DNA of 64,000 bases from Dipteris shenzhenensis (taxonomy: Eukaryota > Polypodiophyta > Polypodiopsida > Gleicheniales): NCBI GenBank assembly GCA_047967505.1, contig CM106540.1. One strand, written 5' to 3'. The notes beneath the pieces were generated by a model, which saw only the letters and a program-made list of their open reading frames with translations, made no database searches and was not told the origin of the DNA. A program made the position numbers and the translations under genes. Every line of letters starts with the position of its first letter. Within the stretch, counting starts at the first letter, position 1. Shown piece by piece: positions 56,370-64,000 of the stretch.

Positions 56370-57690
56370 TGCGATATCCAAAAAGAGAAGATTGTTCAGC
56401 TCGATGCTAAGCACGAAGAATCTTTGTAGAAAAGTAGTATTCGAAATCAATTTATCTAAGAAATTTTGTTACAAATTCTAATTAGTGTACTAGTATATTG
56501 TTGGAACAATAAAAATGTCAAGAATCGGAAGAAAAATGACAGATATAGAATATAGAGAGAGATTATTCCAGAATTGACTAATAAAAATGATAGACTAGAA
56601 AACATGCATTTAGAAACAAAATCAGTTTGTCTTAAATGTGGCAGTATGTTATGTGAAAATTAACAAATGTATGTTTGAGTTTGTTTATTTTGTGTGGAAT
56701 CTATCCAACCTTTAGATACTATTGTTTAAAATCTTCTTGAGGAGATGGTATTGAAAGTTCACATTGTGTGGCTTTACTATGTTATGATTTCATCTATTTT
56801 GAATTGTGTGAATTATCAAATGTTTCTTTTTCTTTTTAAAAAGAAAGACGATGTTGAAAGTGAATGACTTTATTCTCTTGCTAAAATGTGATGCTTTACA
56901 AGTCTGACAAAGAACTTGTTCATTGTGAAGAGATTATAAGCATTGGAGCAAATAGTCTTTGATTGAAATTAAGCACTTGTTATCGGGAAGATATTAGTCA
57001 ATGTGGATATGATTGTTGAGTAAGGAAGTTCTTCGCTATGGGAAGAAGCATGAGGCATGATGTTTGATGAAAGACGTCTTTCGAACGTGGAGAGATTTAC
57101 TTAATGTAAAGATTTGGACAAGAAAATTGACTATCAAAGGAGAAACTATGCTATATATAATGCTCCTTGGTAACTTTATTATAAATGTAATTGCAAATCA
57201 ATTTCTCTAAATATTATCTATTGGACTTTAGTAGGTGCATCTAAAGGAGATTGTTATTTATTCTTACATAAATAAAATTTAAGAAAAAAAGTTAGCCTCA
57301 TACTCATGCAAAACATAATTGACTATTCAAAGAAAACATTGTACATTGGTTCATTGGGATTAAACACACCTATGTGGATTAAAGTGTGATGTGGATCAGC
57401 CCAATAATGCACCCATAGATGTGTAAGTGCAACTTCGTGGATTCATGCTAGTTAGAAATCAAAAAGAAAAGTGACTGCCTTTAGCACAAAGTGGGCAACA
57501 CTAGCCATGGATGACCAATCGACAATGAAGTTGTAGCAAAAGAAACATCATCATTCACATCACAAAAGTTGCTTGGCTGATATAGTGCAGTAGATTGTCA
57601 TGTGGAAAATGGATGTGAGATTATAGAGCAACTCATATAGGCATATGAGGATGGCACTTAACCTTGTCAGACATCCTTGAATGTAAGATT
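56370..57690. other. No recognised gene; AT-rich
   Basis: AT-rich sequence with frequent stops in all frames. Because a hAT transposase relic follows, part of this may be its decayed N-terminal half. Confidence 0.35.
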
Positions 57691-58300
57691 TGAGAGTAAA
57701 GCATGCTTCAGATGCATACAAGTTGACAGAAGCATTCATTGCATGTGGTTTTCCATTCAAAGGAGTGACAAATCCATATTTATAGATGCATTGTAGTCCA
57801 TTGCAATATCTGGTTTCACCATGCAAGACTATATAATAAGATCAGAACAAAGTATTGGAAAAAATTGGAAAACACACTTAAAACTTCTTTGACTTTGTGC
57901 TAGGAGATGGTTGTACCATTTATTTGTTAGTTAGACAAGCTATAAAGCCAAGCCTTTCGTCAATGTAATATGCATATGTCTGAAAGGGCATATTTTTAAA
58001 GAAGCTATTGATACATCTCTGAAGGTGAAGAGCACACACACTATATTCAAAAGATCTATATGAGAGAGAAATTGCTAAGATGGGAGGCTTGAAGAATGGC
58101 ACCACCATCATCATAGACAATGCTTGAAATTACAAGACTATCGCTCATAATATTATGGAATATTTTGGCAAGATTACTTGGGTTCCTTCTGTTGTGTGTA
58201 TTTTGAACTTGCTCTTAAAAGGCATTAGTAAGTTGCTTTTGTTTGGCTAGTCTTGCACGATGTGAACAAAGTAATGAAGTTTAGTAGAGAGTAGCAAATA
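57690..58300 (+). pseudogene. hAT-type transposase relic
   Basis: The plus strand encodes KLTEAFIACGFPFKGVTNPY, then a TAG and M, matching the hAT/DUF659 segment in which a helix ends G-I-P-F. Later come GHIFKEAIDTSLKVKSTH and, after a frameshift, NGTTIIIDNA, a stop, NYKTIAHNIMEYFGKITWVP and ILNLLLKGI. The D-N-A-x-N-Y motif followed by W-x-P and a C/H-x-L-N/D-L-x-L block is typical of these transposases. It is heavily broken; no ends or TSD were found. Confidence 0.55.
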
Positions 58301-58629
58301 CTTTATTCTATACTCACATAATGTGGTGTACATATTTTGCTCGAGTAGGGGACGAAAGTGAAATCTTCTGAGCGTTCGAGCAGAGATAAAAAAAGCTTCC
58401 ACCTATGTAAAAATATGGCAAAAAAGATCGGAACAAAACATAGTTCACTTAAAAGTACGCAAAGTATATAGCATTGCCTATTTTATACACAAATCTTTAC
58501 ATGAATATTTGGGAATGGTGAGTAACATAATGGGATGGCTTTTGAAGAAACCCACATGTAGAGTAGACCTAGTCTTATGAAAGGGTTTATCTAAAGAAAC
58601 CTCATTGAAGTAATCCATCAAGGTAGTTT

Positions 58630-58953
58630 TGTTGAGAGTTGTGGTGCCATGAGCACATGTAGAGCAAAGGTATGTGTAAATGGCAAGCTGCCACATGGCA
58701 TGGAGGACATATCCCACATGTGAGCAAGCATATGGATGTAAGTACCCTCACCTATAAAAGGGAGGTTCATTTGAAGTATTATTAATTAAGCACTATGCAC
58801 TATCTCAAGATTCTCTTTATGAGTTCAGGTTAATCTATCTTGGAACGTAATTGACTTGAGTTATAGATCATGATCACACTTAGGATTCATCCTTCTTAGA
58901 TTAGTATTGTCATTAGAGTAGATTAGGGTCCATAGGAGATCTTGGTCCATGCA
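58630..58953 (+). repeat. 5' LTR of Copia-like element E
   Basis: Probable LTR from tgttgagagttgtgg to ggtccatgca, with TATA (cctataaaag) at 58,751-58,760. The primer site follows 8 bases later. The ends are inferred from TG...CA and the primer site only; no 3' LTR was found. Confidence 0.55.
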
Positions 58954-58961
58954 CTTTAGTA

Positions 58962-58973
58962 TGGTATCAGAGC
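58962..58973 (+). other. Primer binding site (tRNA-iMet) of E
   Basis: tggtatcagagc, perfect over 12 bases. Confidence 0.85.
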
Positions 58974-60407
58974 TTAGGTCCTAGCTCTCCTAGATTAGAT
59001 GTAGTAGCTCTCCTAGATTAGATGTAGATTTTTTATTGAAAGTTCTCTTCTACTTCGAGAAATTTCTATCACGCATTATAAATTTTCTTAGGTCCTAGCT
59101 CTCCATAAAAAAGTTCACTTGTACTTGGAGAAATTTCTGTCATGCATTAGAAATTTTCGTTCGTATTTCTTGAAAGCTACATGAGTGTTTTCATTGAGAA
59201 AAACAGAGTGAGAGGTTCCTTCAGTCTTCAAGCTTCCTTCGGCCGAAAACTCTAGGGGCTTAGACTTAGTGGCTCTTTTGAGCTGAGGAGGCGGCTCCCT
59301 ACAGTTTGGAACTCCAACGCTGCAACAAAGGCAAAGTGTGCCTATCTACAAGCATCGACCTACTCAACAATAAACAAGGCAGCGAAGCTCGCGATAGCAG
59401 CTTCCAAGGTGACCTCGATGCCATGAGCTTCTGCCTCCTACAACAACCAGCCGCTGCCTTCTTCTTTATCAGCTCGGTCACATCAGGGCGACAACAGCAC
59501 CAAAAGCCATAAACTCCAAAGGCAACAGCCTCTTCACAACACCTCCTCAGCAGCAGCAGTCGGCAACCAAGGCTTTCGTTTCCCTTTAGTATCCTCTCTG
59601 CAAATCTCGTCTTCTCTCCAGCGACTGATTCTGTGCACCAGCATTTACAATGAGCCGCCGTCAACGATCTCTTACCAACAGTAGCAAGAGCCTCGCTATC
59701 TACCTCTTGCACATTACCTTTGTTCAATAAGCCTATCGTCGCCCTGCTCTTCTCCGTCACCGCAGCACATTCCATCTCTAGTCTCTGCAGTTCCTCATAC
59801 GCCACCACCGCCATGCCCATGCTCGCCATCACTGTGTTTCTGACTTCACTAGCAGAGAAAAACTACACAGAATTCGAATTGCCTCGCTTGCAACCACGCT
59901 CCATCGCGACTTCTCCCTCGAGCTTCAATCTCCGTCGCCGTCCGCGTTGCAGAAAAAGCTTTAAGCTTCTTTTTTCTTCTCCAAGGCTATTACCTTAGGC
60001 CACGTGGAAGTGCCACGTGGCAGATAAGGTGGTTAGATTTACAACTGTGGTAAAGATTCGGCATGGTTAGGTGTTGGTCAATTAATTGTGATTCAGTTTG
60101 CTTTGACATGGGTTAATTCAGTTCAGTTAAGAGATTGCCATGTGGCATAGTGCCACCTAAGCATATGGCCCCAACTAAGCACAGTGTAATGTAACATGTG
60201 AATGCCCCCCTTGCCACCTCATCATGCCCCCTCTTCTCCATAGAATCTTCGACAAGGCGTAATTTGCAATCTAGGAGAAATTTGCACACGCTCCAAAAAG
60301 GAAAAATAATCGATTTTTGAGCTCTACGCGCCTGTCAACGCAGATTTTCTGTATGCAATCAGACACTGCCATATTTAAAAGTATCGTCAACTGGTAAGAC
60401 TTTTGTA
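58974..60407 (+). other. Element E leader (1.4 kb)
   Basis: Very long leader. It starts with duplicated tagctctcctagattagatg (58,981 and 59,004) and a second imperfect duplication of the gagaaatttct region. It contains an antisense open frame (next entry) and two CCACGTGG G-box palindromes at about 60,000-60,020. Confidence 0.5.
59299..59904 (-). pseudogene. Antisense ORF in E leader, possible captured gene piece
   Basis: On the minus strand a frame can be read from 59,904 (MERGCKRGNSNSV, TAG, FFSASEVRNTVMASMG) and is then open for 177 codons to 59,299. It includes AYEELQRLEMECAAVTEKSR and NVQEVDSEALATVGKRSL. It is GC-richer than its surroundings and has no retroelement motif. I do not know the protein. 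The later half (Cys/Leu/Arg-rich) looks less like real coding sequence and may be intron or untranslated sequence. Confidence 0.3.
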
Positions 60408-61031
60408 ATGGCAATACGTACCCCAACTGTTGAGAAACTCACCGGGGAAGGACTTCTGATGCATCAAAAGCTTTGGAAGACTTTAAAAGAAGACATAGCC
60501 ACAACACAAAATGATGTGTGGAAGGAAAAAGACGAAGCAGCACTATCACTCATTGGATTGCACTTGGGTCCAAACATAATTCATCATATAGACTCCAAGG
60601 ATCATGCCAAGGATGCATGGGATAAGTTGAACAGAGTGTTTGGTGCAAAAGCCAAAAACCAAGAAATCCATCTTAAGATTGAATTCTATGGTTTGCACAT
60701 GGGCTTCAATGAATCCATGGCACAATTTGTCAACAAAATCAAAAGCATTATGACCCAACTAAAGGGCATAAATGCAAAAGTAGGGGAAAAAGATACACTT
60801 GCAATTCTCCTTAAAAGCATGCCTATAGTGTACAGTGCACTGACAACCTCTTTGAAGAATTTGCCAGATCCAAAGTTTGAGGAATGTGTATCCTGTCTTC
60901 TTGAAAAAGAAAGAGAGTTGAAGGCATCGACATCAACATCGACATCGACATCTACATGCAACAGCTATAATGAAGAACAAGCACTATTTAGTAAAACATC
61001 TACCAAACCCTTCAAGATTGTCAGGGCGTAA
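60408..61031 (+). pseudogene. Element E Copia gag (N-terminal)
   Basis: A 207-codon open frame from ATG 60,408. EAALSLIGLHLGPNIIHHID, DAWDKLNRVFGAKAKNQEIH and FVNKIKSIMTQLKGINAKVG are Copia gag (UBN2-type) helices, followed by LLKSMPIVYSALTTSLKNLP. A short (acatcg)n run encodes a Ser-Thr repeat near the end. The frame stops at 61,031 before any zinc knuckle, exactly where an inverted reverse-transcriptase piece begins, so the gag is truncated by a rearrangement. Confidence 0.85.
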
Positions 61032-61034
61032 AGA

Positions 61035-61171
61035 CTCTTCAACACGAGGAAGACTTTGTTCTCTTGGCCAGGGTTGATGAATCCTTCAGGTTGCTACATG
61101 AAGACACGCTCCTCAGGGTCAAGTACTCCATCGAGGAATCTTGTCTTCACGTCCATTTGGTGGAGAAGTAA
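61035..61171 (-). pseudogene. Copia reverse transcriptase fragment, inverted
   Basis: On the minus strand this reads LLHQMDVKTRFLDGVLDPEE, then RVFM, a stop, and QPEGFINPGQENKVFLVLK. That is the Copia reverse-transcriptase block with Q-M-D-V-K-x-x-F-L-x-G and E-Q-P-x-G-F. It is joined tail-to-tail to the E gag. Confidence 0.8.
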
Positions 61172-61189
61172 CCGGTGCTGTGCACCCAA

Positions 61190-61440
61190 ACCCTAACTCC
61201 TAAACCCTAAACTGTAAAACCTAACCCCTAAACCCTAATCTTGGCCTTCTAAACCCTAAATTCCAAACCCTAAACCATAATCCCTAAACCCTAATCCCCA
61301 AACCCTAAACCCTAACTCCCAAATGTGAACTCGAAACTCAAAACCCTAACCCTAAACCCTAAACCCAAAACCCTAATCCCTAAACGCTAAACCCTAAACC
61401 CAAACCCCAAAATCCTAAACCCTAAACCCTAAACCCTAAC
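61190..61440 (+). repeat. Interstitial telomere-type repeat
   Basis: About 250 bases of degenerate ccctaaa units (for example around 61,262-61,280 and 61,410-61,440), with variants ccctaat, cctaact and cccaaaa. This is the plant TTTAGGG telomere motif on the other strand, decayed and far from perfect arrays. Confidence 0.92.
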
Positions 61441-61478
61441 ATCATTGATTTAAGTAATAGTTTTCATTAGGATTGATA

Positions 61479-62060
61479 AGTGGGAGTGGGAGTGGGAATG
61501 TGGGAATGGGAGTGGGAGAGGGAGAAAGTGATGTGGGATTCAGAGAGAGGGAGGTGGGAGAGGGAATGGGATTGGGATCCTCCTGAAGAAGATGCACCAC
61601 CATTTCTCTGCTCTTCAGAAATTAGAAGAGCAAACAACTCCTCAAAATCAGGAAATTTTTCACGGACAGCAATGGATGTCCGGAACTGTGCATAATCCTT
61701 TCCTAGACCATTCAAGGTCACAGAAACCAAATCATCATCTTCCACTGGCGACCCAATGGAAGCGAGTGGGAGTGGGAGAAAGGGAGTGTGGGAGTGTGGA
61801 AGTGGGAGTGGGAGTGGAGGTGGGAGAGGGGGAGGTGGGCATGAGAGGGTGGGAGTGGGAGTGGGAGAGGGGGAGGTGGGAGACTGGGAATGGGACTGGA
61901 AGTGGGAGTGGGAGTGGGGGTTAGAGTGGGTAGGAGAGGGGAGGGTAGGAGAGACCAATGGAAGAGGAGGTAGTTCGATGAAGGGGCCAATGGGAGACGA
62001 GAAAATGTGATGGAAGGGCCAATGGGAGAGGAGACAATGAGATGTAGGGACCAATGAGAG
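61479..62060 (+). repeat. G-rich (gggagt)n minisatellite, split by a Copia fragment
   Basis: Hexamer-based gggagtgggagt repeats run 61,479-61,578 and 61,764-61,930, then degrade into longer related units (ggagaggagacaatg, agggaccaatgg) to about 62,060. The open frames reported across it on both strands are repeat by-products. Confidence 0.85.
61579..61763 (-). pseudogene. Copia C1-family gag fragment inside the minisatellite
   Basis: 185 bases on the minus strand match bases 17,343-17,527 of C1 gag (ASIGSPVEDDDLVSV ... NGLGKDYAQF ... FEELFALLISEEQRNG) with about a dozen changes. It is open but has no ends, start or LTR. Minisatellite lies directly on both sides. Confidence 0.9.
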
Positions 62061-62640
62061 AGAAGCACTTAAACCCTAGCTTTTCTTACATATACCCTCC
62101 TCTTCTCATTATTTCTCCCATTTCAACAAGGAAGAGCAAGAAGCAAAGTATCCAGCCTTTGCCGAAAGCGTGATTCCATGAGGCATTCAAGGGCTCCAAA
62201 TCAATTCTTGGGTCCATATCTATGCGAGCAAAATTTTATTGCTGCTACGTGATGTAGTCGAACAATTTCATACAATGCTGAGGTCTCGTTTATATTAGCA
62301 ATTTATTGGCTAAGAAAGTTGGAAATATGCAAGGCTACATGTTCGAATTCAATACACGGGAAAGAAAGTATCAATTCATGGAATGTATCGGCCAAATAGT
62401 TTTGGCCATAGGTTTTTTAGCACTGCTGGGAAAAGTGTAGCACTGTCCTTGTCTATACACTGTGTTTGCAAGGGCAAGGACATTGATATGAAAAAGAGGT
62501 GTGAAAGGATGAGCTGGTAGGTATCTTCAAAAAAGTTTCAAAGGTGGAATTACTTATAGTGGTTGCGACCTTATAGTACTATATGTAACTGTACAGTGCA
62601 TCTGTGAGGTCAAAGGCTCACATATGAAATAGAGTTGCAA
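62061..62640. other. No supported feature
   Basis: Non-repetitive sequence with short frames only. Confidence 0.3.
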
Positions 62641-63880
62641 ACGACGTAGTGGAAGGACATTGGGAGAAGCAGTGCAAGAAAACTTCAAATGGTGTATTTG
62701 CATTAAATGTTGATGAACTACAAGTTTTATGTCCAGACGCTCTTACTTTTTTTTCCTCGCCAATCCTGGTTTGTTCACAGCAATGTCCCTTACGGTCCCT
62801 CTCTCTAGCAATGTTGAGCATTTTGCAACAATGCTCGAAAAGCAAAAATGTTGAAAACCACAATGTAGTCTTGGAAACTCATCCACATGGGGACAACAAA
62901 CTTCCATGCCAGTTTGAATAGCGTTGCATAAGATGACACTGCATTTGAGGCCAGGGTTTTGCGAAATGATGTGGACGCTATCATGTGTGTAACAATAGCT
63001 TTAGCTATTGGTTCATGGTGCTTGTAAAGAAGTTTATACGATGACAATTTGTTGTTGGCATCGGCAATTAAATGTGCATCGTAGAATGAAAGTGCATGAA
63101 AAAAGCAGGGAGGAATAGAATCTGTCGGGCAAAGAACTTCGAAGATGCATATTTCTAGGATGCATGGAGGCACAGGCGTCCGGCCTTGTTTGTGTATTGA
63201 ATTTTTTTCAATAGACACATTTACAGAGCTTACCCGTGAAGTAGTGCCAGAGTTGTATTTATTCACAAAGGTCAAAAGTATGTAGTGACAAAGATGTAGA
63301 CATAAATCCGAGCAACAAAGCACGAACCAAAGGCAACAGCATCACACTAGGAAAAGAGGTGCAAGCAAAGGCTGGAGTGTGTATTTACATTTAGTGGTAG
63401 TGAAGTGCAAGCTTCATGTCTAGACACTCTCAGTGAAGTTTGTTATGAAACCTGAACTGTTCACTCCCCTATGGGCCTTTTCTCCAACAACATAGAGCGT
63501 ATTGCAACAATGCTTTGACTATGAAACTCCAAGAGAGGACAGCGTAGTCCTAAAACCTCATCAACAGTCGACTCCCCTATGGGCCTTTTCTCCAACAACA
63601 TAGAGCGTATTGCAACAATGCTTTGACTGTGAAACTCCAAGAGAGGACAGCGTAGTCCTAGAACCTCATCAACATGGGGACCATGAACTTGCACAACAAC
63701 TTGACTATCATCACGTAAAATGATAGCCTTTGAGGGAAGGGATGTGTGAAATGATTTGGACACCATCGCATGTGTAACAATATGGGTGCAGAGGATAACG
63801 ACTAACTCGAGAGCCACCACAAATGTCGCCAATGGAATTCGTTGAGGGGGTTGTTCAGTTGATGAAGTGCAGGACACCAA
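62640..63880 (-). repeat. Two diverged repeat units, possibly coding on the minus strand
   Basis: The segment 62,780-63,010 recurs in diverged form at 63,490-63,790: ttgcaacaatgct, catggggac(c/a) and gaaatgat(g/t)tggac then catgtgtaacaata appear in the same order. On the minus strand both units keep long open frames (63,323-62,805, 172 codons; 63,880-63,461, 139 codons). Similar stretches are THAMVSKSFHTSLPSKA and THMIASTSFRKTLASNA. I do not recognise the protein. It may be a repeated exon or a non-coding repeat. Confidence 0.4.
63463..63678 (-). repeat. 108-base tandem duplication
   Basis: Units 63,463-63,570 and 63,571-63,678 differ at only a few bases. 108 is a multiple of three, so the minus-strand frame repeats 36 residues (VDEVLGLRCPLLEFHSQS in each). 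Confidence 0.9.
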
Positions 63881-64000
63881 TTACCTACAAAGCAATTTGA
63901 GGTCAAATTGATCTTTAAAACATGATTTGAGTAGGAGTGACAGTGACTTGCCAACAGTTGTGTACCTTCTTCCCATAGCCTAGTTGAGATGCTTGATGTA

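Noticed and set aside
61467-62068. Long minus- and plus-strand ORFs rich in Pro/Ser/His or Gly/Glu/Trp
   Set aside because: They follow the GGGAGT hexamer repeat in every frame and have no other content; only the embedded Copia piece is meaningful.
62330-62365. tRNA gene suggested by gttcgaattc
   Set aside because: No acceptor stem, D arm or anticodon arm can be folded around it.

Overview
This is nuclear DNA of a land plant. The evidence is Arabidopsis-type telomere motifs (CCCTAAA), intron-free PLS-class pentatricopeptide-repeat (PPR) genes and plant-type Copia and Ty3/gypsy LTR retrotransposons. A fern or another non-seed plant is my best inference; nothing here fixes the species. Most of the window is dead or dying transposons. 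The only convincing host genes are two PPR genes.

Layout. 1-6.4 kb holds old relics: gag on the minus strand, a Copia integrase piece, and a broken Ty3/gypsy-like locus with an RNase H piece ahead of gag. 8.1-33.6 kb is a multi-level nest. Copia C0 (LTR and gag, + strand) has a TIR transposon in its LTR. Ty3/gypsy element B (minus strand) sits in the C0 gag. Ty3/gypsy element A (+ strand) sits in B's 3' LTR, where B's other LTR shows the empty target. Copia C1 (+ strand, TSD gggtt) sits in A. A and B are sister families: LTRs of about 2 kb, a probable tRNA-Ala primer site, a DGGAS protease and a second RNase H. 34.9-37.8 kb is a small non-autonomous LTR element (F, minus strand) with a probable captured gene fragment and a solo Copia LTR. 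38.4-40.6 kb is PPR gene 1, with an early in-frame stop. 43.3-44.3 kb is a 0.5-kb tandem duplication. 44.4-51.1 kb is chromovirus D, complete in structure (TSD aggat) but frameshifted. 52.5-54.9 kb is PPR gene 2, intact, with a solo LTR inserted 18 bases past its stop. 55-62 kb holds Copia gag relics, a hAT transposase relic, another LTR/gag piece (E), an interstitial telomeric tract and a G-rich minisatellite with a Copia fragment inside. 62.6-63.9 kb is a diverged tandem repeat of unknown nature.

How it works together. Each autonomous element would make gag, protease, integrase, reverse transcriptase and RNase H from its own LTR promoter, but all copies here are broken. Where the sister elements can be compared, the stops lie mostly at Gln or Trp codons and fit C-to-T (or complementary G-to-A) change, as expected from deamination of methylated, silenced repeats. 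The PPR proteins would act in chloroplasts or mitochondria as RNA-binding factors.
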